Below are positions 45,250 to 58,500 of a stretch of DNA of 64,000 nt, in pieces; within the stretch, counting starts at the first letter, position 1, and each line of letters starts with the position of its first letter. The notes under the pieces are model-generated. The model did no database searches. It saw nothing but the letters and a program-made list of their open reading frames with translations, and was not told where the DNA came from. The stretch covers positions 2,606,501 through 2,670,500 of the forward strand of contig JAVTVX010000030.1 in NCBI GenBank assembly GCA_033439265.1, written 5' to 3'. This stretch comes from Dillenia suffruticosa. Taxonomy: Eukaryota; Streptophyta; Magnoliopsida; Dilleniales; Dilleniaceae. Made by a program: the position numbers and the translations under genes.

Positions 45250-46323
45250 TGCCTTTCATTTTGCACATGCTTTGATTTCTGATTGCTGTAATGTTGATTG
45301 AGGAAGGCACGAGCATGATAGAAGACTCTGCTTTCTGTGTCCCAGATCTGCTAGAAAATAAATTGTTGGTTGAATTGTTGATTCCAGTTCAGCAAATAGG
45401 AAGCACTGGTTCAGGTCGGTTGCAGGAGTCTTGATTGTACTATCATTTTGGATAGCAAGTGTGTACCATAATTTCCTTGTTTAGATGATATTTAAGAAAG
45501 CTCAGCTTTTTCCCCTGGTCTTGAAGAACTGGGCTTCCTATTGGTTGCTGTATATCTAAATGGACAGTTTGTGGGGGATCATACAAAATAGAGATGATGC
45601 TGTATGAATCTTAATCAGACTGAATCTCATCTTTGTACAATATTAAATTTTAATCTTGAAGTATCTTTGTCCCTCAGTGACAGTTAAAATTGTAGAGTCT
45701 CTCTACTTCCATATTCCCTTCCCGGTTCGATATATTTTGGTTGTATCTCCTTGTATAAAAAAAAAAAAAAAAGACTCAAAAAGTATCTTCTTATCTGTCT
45801 ATGTTTGTTAGACATTTGAGAGCTCCACTAGGTACACCATTCCATACTTGATCTGTTGGCTCCTCCTGGCACTGCTTGCTATTTGAGTTCATTTATGGTT
45901 TGCTTTAAGTCGTCAAATGAGAAACTCTATGCACATTTTTTCAGTTGAAACAAATTGAATTTGACGCTATTGTGCAAACCTGATAAGTAAAATATCATGT
46001 CAGCGAAAATAGTTTTCATCACTTCGGTATTTAGTTGTTCATTTTCTCTGAATGGAAATTGAGTTCAGTTTGTTTAGTAACATTAAATAAAGAGGAATTT
46101 ATGGATCCGCAATACTATGGCAATAAGTCCACAACAATGGGTACAGCAAATCTGCCAAAGTGTTACATATCTTAGTATAAGAAACCATGGTACAGTGAAT
46201 TGGCTACAGTTGTAGTGGGAATGTCCAACTGCAGCATCAGCACTCTCCAAATGTTCACACTGCAGGCCATCATGCCCAAGGAAGCTACTTCTGATCGACT
46301 TTGCTTCCCTGAAAACAATGAAC
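45250..46323. other. Convergent 3' ends of two genes
   Basis: Lies between a plus-strand and a minus-strand gene and probably holds both 3' UTRs. No coding region seen. A-run near 45760. Confidence 0.5.
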
Positions 46324-47971
46324 CTATATAGACAGAGATCTGCAACTTATTACGACATCATCAGAGATCAACCTGGGCACTGATGAACAGACCACAACCC
46401 CTCCGGTGTTCGTACCCATGCTGAGATCAAACACCACGGTACTAAGCCCCTTGCCAATAACAAAAATTTTCTTCTCAATTGCAATAAGCCGACATGGAGG
46501 TCTTGTAAGTAAAGATGACAACCTTGCCAAAGCCATCCATTTTCTAGTCTCCTTCTCCCACATCATCAACCTAGTTCCTGAGCTCTGATCCAACACATAA
46601 AGGGTCCCATCTACAACCACAGCTGGACCTCTCCAGCCTGCGACAATGTCAACATCTGCATTCTCCCATGTGCCACTTGATGGATCATAGACAACTGCAT
46701 AAACATCAGACTTTACATCAGAAGGACCACTACGTATGTAAATTTTCCCATCCAGAACTACAGAATCCTCTATATCAGGGACAATGTTACGATCCCAATG
46801 AGAGGTCCAACTGTTACATTGAGGGTCATAAACGTCCCACGTAGGATGATCACTTGGCTGCGAAGATAAACCACCAATAGCATAAATCTTCTCATTCAAA
46901 ACTTCACAAGCAAAATAACACCTGAATGCAAAGAAACAGCAAATTTAGCTTCAATCGTTATCTAAAAGGTTAAAGAAAGACACAGAGTTAGTCACACCTA
47001 ATGCAACACAACAACATCCAAGTGAAGATTGAAGAATGAATTGGAAAATTTGCAAATAGTACAGTTCCTTGGAAGAACTGTAGTGTACCAGAAAGGCAGT
47101 TTTCATTTGATTTTCAAGTTGGATGGACATAAATTATCAAAAAGTTTTCACTTGGTAGCCGATGCCACTTGCATCTCATATAATTTCATTGCAACAACAA
47201 AGTAAGCTTTAGTCCAAAATTTTGGAATCCATCGTTTGAAATCAATATAAGAGAAAGAAGAGGGGGAAAAAAACTATCCATAGAAACTTAATAATAATAA
47301 AAATAATAATAGTAGTAGTAGTAGTAGTAGTAGTGCATTAATTCAACTCGTTCGGATTCTCCTATGTCACTCATTTCTATCTAAAGTCATCTCCTCAACT
47401 AAACCTTTGACACTCATAAAATATCATTATGAGGTATTAAAGCATCTTTGACATAGAAGAAAATATGTGTGCAAGTGATAAGCAAGAAGGGTTACCTTGG
47501 TGTTGACAAAGGTGCAGCTACCTCCCAGGCATTCCTGGAAGCATCATAGGAGTAAACTTCATCAGTCGCATCCTGAAGCCAACCACAACCACCCAACAAG
47601 TAAATTTTCCAACCCAGAACTTCAAAAGCCATGCCTTTCCTATTCAAGCAACAAGGTGGAAGACCTGGAATGAGCTTCCAACTCCTCCTTGAGGAATTGC
47701 CGGGATCTAAAACATAGCAGCAGACCCTGTATGACCTATCTCTGCACAATGCATATATCCATGTTTCGTCAAGTTTATTCTTTTGGCGATAAGTATGCCA
47801 CTCTTCACTGCATACCAAATCTCTCCATCTCTTTGAAACACATTTGAGCACTGTATGGTACTTCCTTGGAACCCTAGCCAAGCAAATAAGAGCAATGTCA
47901 TCCGGCAATCCACCTATTAGTGGCACTTGAGTTGTTTCTGTTTCTCCTGGGCCCACAAATTCACTTTGCAT
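46324..47971 (-). CDS. SKIP4: F-box/kelch-repeat protein (SKIP4-like)
   Basis: Substrate-recognition subunit of an SCF ubiquitin ligase: the F-box binds SKP1/ASK and the kelch propeller binds the target. Two coding exons, 47496-47971 and 46324-46921, join as AG/G (Arg) in phase 2, giving 357 residues, close to the family length. The F-box lies at about residues 20-60 (GGLPDDIALICLARVPRKYH, CVSKRWRDLVCSEEW). Kelch repeats include KIYLLGGCGW, SYDASRNAWEVAAPLSTPR and KIYAIGGLSSQPSDHPTWDV, with the double Gly and the W of each blade. Start: the longer frame begins with a TTG codon, so the MQSEFVG methionine is used. A GTAAGT donor near 49077 and an acceptor near 47985 suggest an intron in the 5' UTR of about 1.1 kb. 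It is probably orthologous to the Arabidopsis At3g61350 type (from memory). Confidence 0.94.
47305..47335. repeat. AT-rich and (AGT)n microsatellite in the SKIP4 intron
   Basis: TAATAATAA sequence runs into about eight AGT units. Confidence 0.85.
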
Positions 47972-47984
47972 GGTTTCCAATTGC

Positions 47985-49150
47985 TGTCACAAATTCGGAT
48001 CATATGGATTCAGAAGCTTAATAAATCATGCACAACTGCAAAAAATAAATTCAGGTCATTGTGGAATTCTCATTTTCCAAACCCCAGTTCTTGCAAACTA
48101 TTTTGTGGAGAAATTCCGGCACCTAACTTTGACACATTTCCGATCAAAGAAAATAGGGAAAAAAATCAAATGAGTTTGGGGAATCTGTGGCATAAAGGAA
48201 AGGACAATGATTGAACTCAAAAAAGAATAGCATTACGAATGTAAACATTTCTATGTTGGTGCCCCTCAAAGGAGGTAAAAATGCTACCCCATCTAAAAAC
48301 TCGGTTGCATATCAACCCCGTTCCTATCCACTTTGTTCTTCTATAGCTATCTACACGTTTGACACACACATCAACTAAAATAAAGTGATCAGCATAACAG
48401 TCATTACAATATCATAACAGTAATTATAATATCTTCACTCTCAATTGTCACATGTAAGTCTATATAACATGAAGAGGCATGATGTCAATAGCATGTACAT
48501 GCAAGATGATTATGGTTACATTGTATAATTTTGTATCCCCCATCGCACCAAACATGAGCTCGGACTTTTCCATTTCATTTCACGCCCTTCCCATTTTTCT
48601 TGAAGGAAAACGATAGTAAGCAGTAAGCACTCGTGCATTCATCAAATGGGAAGCATGGCATGCGCAATAGCCCATAAACCACGCTCAGTGGACAAGCACA
48701 CCAGACAAACTCCATTTGTGAGCTCAAAAACGACACAGGTGCAAGTTATATGTGGTTGGTTTTCAGCACAAAAAGAGGAGTTAACTAAGAGAAAACATTA
48801 AAAACAAAAACAAAAACAAAAAATAAAAATGTGCCCTATCCCCATTAATTAAAATCCACATACAATTCTAATGTGACAGATGAATAAATTTTCCAGAACC
48901 CTAAATTTACATTCCTCCACGGTTCTTACCAGATCTAAACATTCAAAGATCGAACAAATATCAGATTCGCCGTAGTCGATGACAAGATTAAACACACACA
49001 CACACACACAAAAAGGAAGACGAGAAACAACATACATTTGATAATCGCATGATTATGAAGCTGTAGACATAACTTACCAAAGGAGTGAGAAGAGAATTGA
49101 ACGAAGATCTGAAATTCCGAAATCGAAAATTAGGGCTTTTTATTCGAGAT
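47985..49150 (-). other. 5' UTR intron and leader of the SKIP4-like gene
   Basis: No coding exon. Donor-like TTTGGTAAGT near 49077 and acceptor-like TTTGTGACAG near 47985 frame a probable 5' UTR intron. (CA)n lies near 48993-49009. Confidence 0.5.
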
Positions 49151-51434
49151 GGCCTTTATCGGGTGGTCTTTCTTTTCGCAGGGGAAAAGAAAACACGTTT
49201 CGTGCTGGAATTTAGATTTCGGGTCGATTGAGGTTCTAATAATTACACTTACGTCATAAATGATAAATAATTATTTAATAATTATAAAAATAAAAATAAT
49301 GTTCAATTATTGCATGCAATAAAATAAGGTAAAATGCAACAACAAGTCAAACTGTATCTTAATTTTAAACTTCAGGATAGATCATTTGAGAGGAGAAAAG
49401 AGAAAAAAATAAAATAAAAATAATATAATATAATATAAAATTAAATTAAATTTTAAAAACAAAATTAGAGAAAATAAAATCAAAAAATAATAAAAATAAA
49501 TTATTTAAAAAAACTTATAATAATAATAATACTGTATTAATTCAATGACATTATTCATTAATTCCTTTTTTACTTTGTTTTTAATTTCAAAATTTTAAAT
49601 TATAAAATATATTAAATTTGATTTAATTCAAATTGATATTATACCGGTTTACCGATTTATATGATTTTTCTTAATGTTTTATCAAATTTATTATTTTATT
49701 TATTATACCGTAAACTTTTTAATTCTTAATTTAGCTAATTCAATCGTCCAAAATTATATGTTTAAAACACTATATTAAAAAAATACACCAGATTAAAAAA
49801 TTAAAATTGATTTTGCTTCTCAAAAAACCAAATTATGATTCTTTTTTTTTTGGGATAATGACCAAAACCTTTGCACCATCATAATCTAAACTCCCATATT
49901 TAGTCAAATGATCATTCTCTCCTTAAACAAAATGATTAGATTGCCCCCAACCGACTTTCTTCACCCTTTGTTCTCTTCTCTATCTTGATTAATAGATCAA
50001 TCTCTCTCTCTCTTTTAATATGTTTCAACCATTCTTTTTCTTCTCACTCTCATCTCCGTCACGTGATACTTGCCAAATTAAATTAATCAATCTCCCTGTT
50101 CATTTTTCCTCTCCCCATTAAGTGTTTTTTTTTCCTATCATCGTTATCTAAAATTATATTCTGATTAATCTGATTCGAATATTTATAGAGTTTTACTTAA
50201 AAGACGTCTCTCCAAGTATTCATTTTCAAGTTTCGATCCCAAAATTTATTAAAAGATTTATCACTTTATTTCACTAAATCGATTATCCATTAAACCAAAC
50301 CATGGAGTGTTCTCTCTCCCTCTCCGGAGTTATTCTAGCCTTATAAAGGTCGTATGTTTTCTCTCTTTGTGATTAGTCACTTTCTATTCAACTCATAATT
50401 AAAAGTATAAATTTAGTACTATTTCTCACTAATTTTTCACACTTCTTATATTTAAAAACTCTCATTACTTGTATCTTGCAACTAAAAGATTTTCCTTATT
50501 TTCTGTAACCAAGAGATTCCCAGGATTTTTTTTAGGTGATTTAACATAGTATTTTACTCTTGTAACATAATGTACGATTATTCTGATTTCTGGGGAAAAT
50601 ATAACATTACATTAAATCTTCAGGGTTCTCGACAAGTTAGAAAACCTGCTTGGAGGCAACAAATCGGATTCATGTTCAAAACAGAAAGCCAAAACCATAA
50701 GTCCAAGTAGAAAAAGCTTAACCATACTACCCATGTTTTCCTGGAACATTATAAGGCAATCATCTGATGGATAAGATACTAAATTTTTTAATTAAATTTT
50801 AAATTCAAAACTTGAAAAAAAAAAAAAAAAAAAAAAACTAAGCTGAGAGGACTATCCCTAAATAGGACCCCCGCAAACACTCAAACCGAGTTAGTCAGAA
50901 TAATTAATACTACTAAACATAGGCAAATGGGTCCTAGGAGACTAAAGATGTAAGAACATCTTGTGGTGTTATTGAGAAATAAATAATTATAAAAATTCCA
51001 CAAGTGCAAGTATCATAAGTGCAAGTATCGTATGACAGATTGAAGAGTAGAGATGGGGGGAACAATGACCCAATTTCAAGATGTATGTGCTAAGGTCATG
51101 GAGCATATACAAATTTTTCTCAAAATTGCATCAAATTGTGAGTATGCTTCCCCTTTAGCGTGCGGAAAAGGAGATCTGTAACCGAACAAACTAGATTGAA
51201 TTCAATATAACAATGTTACAAGGTATCTGGGGAAAGATACATGCTAATAGGGTACAAAAAATGACATTGTTATATCGTGTACATGTGAAATTGTAGGGCT
51301 ATCTTTTCTCTCACATCCCAGATAACGTATGGAAAACTCTGGAATGCCATGATTATTTCTTTTTAAGATGTTTAATAAGGGCGTGCCAAAACACCCACTT
51401 GAAGAATTTTATTAAAGTTGTCCTCCAACAGCAG
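49150..51434. other. Intergenic region; 3' flank of the thioesterase gene
   Basis: AT-rich with no gene. An A-run lies at 50813-50837. The part at about 50690-51070 is repeated at the right end of the window (63760-64000). Confidence 0.55.
50690..51070. repeat. Dispersed repeat, copy 1
   Basis: Shares AAGTAGAAAAAGCTTAAC, AGGAGACTAAAGA and AAGAACATCTTG-type blocks, in the same order and orientation, with 63760-64000. Copy 1 has extra internal sequence, including the A-run at 50813. Confidence 0.85.
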
Positions 51435-52453
51435 TCATAGCTTTGAACCAACTCTTGGATCTGGTGTCCTGACCTTCCGGATAACGCCCTCTTGAGTCAG
51501 TGTCACAAGAAGCTGCTCATCAGCCATTGCAAAATTTAATCAGACGCATCAACCATGAATAAACGAGCCAATAGGAAAATAAACAAGACTTTACCTCTCC
51601 ATTTCTATTAAACATTTGACCAGATACAAAACCACGGGCATTGTGTGCAGCTGGGGTTGTGACCTGCAAATGGATATTTAGATAGCATCCCTGAACGATC
51701 ATGTGAAAGAATTATCAAAAAGAAGATTCCAGGTACTTGCCGAAAACAATATCCAGTCATCAGCTCTCAAAGGCCTGTGGAACCACATCCTGGACAATGG
51801 CCAAAAACAAAAATGATTGAAGTGATATTTTTCAAACAAGAAAAAACATGGGAAGAGAGAGAGAGAGAGAGAGAGAGAGAAGTGATTCAGAATAAGCTAA
51901 GAAGCATGAACAGCCATCCCAAATTGGTCTACAACATTCTCATGGAAGTCAACTGAGTGATAAAGATTATAAACTAAGAAGAAACCAACACCAGTTGGTA
52001 TCATGCAACGTCAAGGCAACCCTGCTAATGAAACATGGTTTCAATGTTACACCTACATTAACATTATGAATCAAGCTCAAGCCGGGAAAAATATTAGTTC
52101 AAATTATCAAAATTAATGATAATTAACTTTTTATTTGCAGACACAGTTGTCTCCTCGAAAGAAATCCTAAAGATGTAAAGACTAGCTAAGGCAGTAACAC
52201 TTGATAACATAGGTTTAACTGTCCATAATATTTGCTTGACGGTGGGGATCCTTCGATGTGCCAATGTACTACTCTTGCCACGCCCAATTGATGTGTTGAT
52301 GGACCCTGTTTTTGGTCAGAGTAGAGCCCACTGCCATATTAGTTGTCTATTAGGTCTAATGGATGGTAGTACAAGCATCAGGTGAAGCCAAATTTGCCAT
52401 CAAAATATTCAAAATGCCAATAGCCAAATAATTGAATAAAATGGAGTAATGGA

Positions 52454-52515
<62 letters not shown>

Positions 52516-55500
52516 CGCTCTCTCTCTCTCTCACATGAAACAAAAATCCACATATCCTCTACATCTTCAGCTTATAAGTGTAATCATCTTTCTAGTTAAA
52601 GAATTTGAAGGGGCTACTCATGGGGTTATTCCAGCCTTACAAAGCATACAGACATATTTCGCAACCATTTACAGTTCTCTAGGGCTAGTTGCGAATGATA
52701 TTAGAAGATGTTGATACTTACGAGTGATCGAGACTAACATGACTGGTCTTGAAATCTTTATGACGGTGAGGATTCAGACTCACATGAAGAAATATGAGAT
52801 CTGAAGCATAGGCCACAACGCATCTGCAGAACATGTTAACAGCCACAAAAACCATCAATAAAAGTTGTGGTCCTATCATAGCCTAATTCAGAAGAAGCTT
52901 GATAGAAATGCTTATGCATGTAATTTCCGGTGGTTCACCATTAATTAAAGTTCCAGTTCCCTTCAACTGTCCTCCCGAATACCAAGACATAAATTTACAT
53001 TGAGGACATCAACCAGCTCATATGCTCCGGGGTGCACTAATCCCGGAAATTTTTGGATAATTAAATCCCTCATGCATTATGATCATAGATTTGTCCTTTT
53101 TTTTCCTTATCCAGTAATCTGACCGAAGGTTTCAGCTTGAGCAGATGTTCTCAAAATAGTAGAAAAGCTCATGCAATCAAAGTACATTGGAACTAAACCA
53201 AAACATGCAGAAACCATGCCAATCCAACAAAAAAGAAAAAGAATTCCAACCCAGTAACTTTCCAAGAAAAAAGACATGAGAAACAAGGAAGAAGAGATTA
53301 AATTGGACCGTAGAACGGGATTTACTAACCTATGCAATGCCTGGTCATCAGAAAGTTTCCCTTTAGCTCTGAACCAGTACCTCAATCTGCATAACAATCG
53401 AACAGAGTACTCTGATGAGATGTGCAGTCTAGCATGTAAGCAAACAGATACATAGAGACACATCAAGTCCCAATACATGTATATTAGCTTTGGCCACTCA
53501 AAATGTGTGGCTGATGTTGGAAGAAGCTATAGCCAACCTGGGAGGAGACTTTGTGATTTTCGTTGAAGTATTAGGCTCGCAAAGTCTTATCTCTATAGGC
53601 CAGGGAGTAAATTTCTCTGCAACGACCTTATTCCGATAAGTCCTGTCACATGTTAGAACTTATGTGTAAGACACTGCATAGAGAAGAAATGCCCGCTTTA
53701 AAGGAACACTGCCGTTAAAAAAGTATAAAATACATCTGCTTTAATCATAAAATGACTTAAACGAGATGAAAATGAGATAGTACCTGTCTTAAAAAGAACC
53801 CTTAAACAGAACCATGTAGCATTTGGTGTTACAACTACTATATATATAATAAAAAAACCTATATAGGCACTACATGCAACAGATAAAAGGAAGTGAAGTT
53901 AAAATATATATATATGTAAAAGATATATTCAACACTGGCAGGATGATGACCAACTGTCACCGCTACGGCATGACCTTGAAACAATTGAAGTATTACAGTA
54001 AAATATCAATTGCAGATAACTCATGCCATTGCAAGGTCTCAAAGGACAGAGCTATCCTTTCATTTGGAAAGTTGTTTTGTGATTCAAATGAACAACACTC
54101 TAAAGCAAATTCTAAACAATGTGGAGGGAGGGAAAGCAATGCAGCAGTTATTTATTTCTTTTTTCCTGGTTATTTTTGGGATGAGGGCAATGCAAAGCTG
54201 GTCCAAGCTTGAGAGAAAGGGGGAGGGTTACTATCAGTTCAATAGGCCTTGGTGTAATATGACAATTTATTTGTAGGAATTGACCCCATACATACAACAA
54301 ATGTTTTGCATGTCTTACAAAATTATCTCCTAGTTGACAGTCATGTCATTCAGAAGAACAAAAGAAGCTATAAAAAATTCATGTTAAGTCTTATACAAAC
54401 AATAGAAGCACCAGCACAGTCACAAAAACATGAACCGGTTTAATTCCAATCAAGGACTTGAGCGGAGGGCTTATGCTGGCATTATATAGCAGTGCAGGGA
54501 TAGAAATAGAAATTAATATGAAAACAAGAAAAATGACCCAATCTTGCCTTGGTAAACTAGGATCAGTCAGACTTCTCTCCCGCTGCTCATCCATGGACAA
54601 AAGCTGCAAGAACTTTCAACACTTAGAGCAGAGAAATGAATGAATGTGTCTGTGGAAGAAATAAGAGATATAGTTCAAAGTACCATCTCTGGAGCAGGTA
54701 CAGATGGCATGGCTGCATCTTGGTGTTCAAAACCAGATTCATCCTTCTGGAAAATGTTATTAAATTAAAAACCCGTTAGGGAGTTTTTATACCATAACAG
54801 GATAGTATCATCCATCTTGAAGAATGTACAAAATATTCTCCGACGACGAGATATCTTTTTCGGGAAAAAGAAAATTAAAAAAACAAAATAAAAGTCTTGC
54901 ATCACAGATATCTTGAAAAGAGCAACCTTGAAAAGCACCTACAGCCAAGATCCAAAGAGATACCTATCATAAAATCTTATTCCAAAACAGATCAGTAGGA
55001 AGGCTCTGAGCTTTGAAGATCTGAGCATTCCTTAGGGTTGCCATAGGCCTATTAATGACAATATTGGATGCATAAGTTTAAAGGTAGGGCTACATTACCT
55101 GAAATGATGCAAACAAGGTGAATAAGATGTTTCCCTTTTGTACAGCATCTACTTTTCGGGTAGCAAAGCTCTTTCCATCACGCACTTGATGAACTTGATA
55201 CAAGATTGGGACTGTGGATATTTGTGCTAGGAATCAATGTCTTTCAATATGAGGGTAATATGTGAAAACAGAGACATGCTTACAAAACATAACAATATTG
55301 GCAATATCAATGAACTGTTTTCCGTACTTTAGTCAACGTGTTTCTCCTACTCACTTCTTTAGCATAACAATAACGTACCTAGTTAATTGCATCTGTTTCA
55401 AGCCAAATCCAATTACCTAATAACACTTGACAGATATCATGACCACCAATTCAACTTAGATATGAAACATCTATGCCGTGCTATGACATAATTGCCGTGA

Positions 55501-58500
55501 AAGCATAAGAGACAAAGTACAATTATAGATATTATACTTTACATATCATTGAAATTTAAATCCAATGCCCACAAACGTTAGCTGGTTACAACTTAATTGC
55601 AATTTCAACCATAAAGAAAGGACCAAATCAAAAATACATCTTCTTCATTCACTCTCTAATGCTATCACTTCCTGTTTTGATCAATAAGATAGAATAACTT
55701 CTTTTTTCATTGACTCGGAATATTGATGTAGAACCAAACAAAGGAACCCAATAGTAACTTCTTGGAAAGCTCTTTTGAGAGATCCCATGATGCTGCAACT
55801 AGCATCAGAGCGGTCAGGTGCCCCATGTTGAAAGGTGGTCAATGGGGTTGACCACAAGCTGATTAGAGGGCGTCTCTCATTGGGATTGGACTGGAACAAC
55901 ATTTGATATTCCCTTTTCTAGAAATGGCGCTATGGCTTGGGAGATGAAAAGAAGATTATGAGGACTTGCACTATCAAAGAATGTTGAAGACTGCACTTTG
56001 TTATACATCTGATATAGACAGCTGTTGAATATTAACATAAGACCACCGAAACTCAACTGAAACTCCCTTATTAGCCCTCTTAGCTCCATCCCATGGTGTT
56101 ATAGATCATATCAGCACAAACCCATGTCTTATCTACATGGAGGCAAGAGTACGGCAACACAGGTCTATGATGCTGATCTAAACAGACCAGCTATAATACT
56201 CTAAAAGAATAGTTCAAGTTACGTAATGTCTGATGCATCATTAAAGTTTTAGAGTTTAAAAAATTGCAATGGTGAGGTTAAATTATAGAAGAGGTGACGA
56301 GACGTCAGAGTGCAGTTATCCATTTGCTTATGCTGATGTATAGTTCTTTCTTCAACTTCTAGGATTTCTCGTCCTTGGGAGGTTTTAGTACATTCTTCAT
56401 TACATCTAATAAAATTTCCTTTTTTCTATTAAAAAAATGTAATATTGAAGTTATCCTTTCCCACTGTTTGGTAGCCATTACTTATAGCCCTACAATTCAA
56501 TCTCCAACTACATGTAGCCCGCAAGGATTAAATTTTTACCACAAACAACAGATTAAATAAATTTAGGAAACAGAGAGAACAAATAAATTGGGAAAAAATG
56601 GATATAAAGGTACCACATCTCTTTTTTTTTGGTAAATTATGATACACTATTTTAAGCAGTTCCAGAAAAGGCAGACACTAATTAAAGTCAAGATTTTCCT
56701 TGAAGTGTTTCCTATGTGTTGTGTTGTATGCAACCACTGGCCTCTTCCCACATTCCCTTTGAAGGACAACACTCTGATTCCATATTGAATGCCATTTGAT
56801 AGGGATAAGCACATTGTCAAAATCTACTGAAAATCTAAAATGCAAATTCCCCTCGGATGCTGGCTCTACAAGATCTGGTAGAGTTGGAAGTAAAGGCTTT
56901 ACATGCTCTTTGAAACTTCAGACAGAGCAGAACAGTTCAAGGGTAGGTTCAGAGATAAGCAGTAAATGGAGGTGGCCCCAAGCTTATAAATAAGCTCAAG
57001 ATGAATGTTATACTAGGACAATACACACCAATCTCCATAATCCTTCCCATAGTGGGTGAAGAAACAAGTTCAGATTAGGAGTAAGAATTTACGGACATAG
57101 ACAAGCAGTCAGACCAAACCCTATAATCCGGCTTATATATTCTGAATATATCTTTGGTTTCATGAGGTTTTGAGCAAGGAAACTTATCAAATTAGCAGGG
57201 TAAAATTGTTCCACACTTGAGAGGAAACTTGGTTGATCAAACTCTAGTTTAACCTTTCGTTAGACAATGTAATGACATGAAACAGAAGTGATTTCAGGAA
57301 GCATACTGAAAAGAAAAATATATATATTGGCAAAGTAACAGTCAAAATAAAAAATCTTGGGTTCTCAGTTACAAACGTTTCACAGGGACCAGGAGTAGCA
57401 CACAGTTTCAGGGGGTTAAAAGAAACAAAAGAGAGAGAGAGACTAAAAGAAGCGTAGTTAAGTATCAGCCATTGCACTCCAGAAAGTTTAAAGATCACAA
57501 ACTTACTGTTTATGTCCCCACTTAGAAGAAAATAGGCATGCAAACTATGGGGAATCTTGAGACAGTCAACAGTTTTTGATGCTGCTGCAAGTGCCTGCAT
57601 GTTTTAAGCCACTTCCAAGTATAAAATTCTCCAGATAACATTAAATCAATTCTTTGTTCTTGGTTAATTCAAATTAAAACTCAGAAAATGCCTGCACAAA
57701 GATATGTTCAACTCAAACAGATTTACGATGATAAGTAAATAATATTCATACCTGTCCAATAATCTGTCCTCCAAAAACCCTTCCAAATATTGGTGCATCT
57801 GGCAAAGTGAGCCCCTGGAATACATTTACCTTCAATGATAAAAGAAAAAAGGTTAAAATTATATTGGAATTGGAAAGCATACATAATGAACTCAGACACT
57901 GCAAGGATCCTAAAAACATAAAAAGAAAATAAAAAGAATACAAGTAAGAAACAGGACATTAATACATGTACATTAACCACTCAGAGGACACCTCATAGCA
58001 TTATAGATTCCTGTAAGTGAATTAATGATAAGTAGGATGATTATGGACAGGAGACAACTAAAATAACCCAAGCTGTTGGAATGAAACAAATTTTATATGA
58101 AAGAACATTGGAATTACATACTTAAAAGAGAAAACAAAACTTTGTGAAAATATAAATAAGTGAAATACCAAATTCTGAAAAAGACAGCTTACTTCTATGG
58201 GCTCTAGATGCAATATATTCTCAACCAGTGGACATTCGGGTGTCTTATCCGCAAGCTGGAACGCACTATGCTCATGGGGAAGAACTAAGCAAGTCAACTG
58301 CACTTACAAAACATACATCAGAAGCTCAAAAAAGAAAATATATAAATATCGTCATCAGCTTCCACATAATGGCACTTACCTTGGTTAATGCAATTACATT
58401 AACCTGATGAGCTATAGATTTGGTACCTACAAAACAATAATTTAAGTTTTATATTCATGGTCATCATTGATTGCACCTCTGCTTACAAACATATACTCAA

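Noticed and set aside
52356-52553. Minus-strand ERER-repeat frame
   Set aside because: Pure translation of the (TC)n microsatellite in a thioesterase intron.
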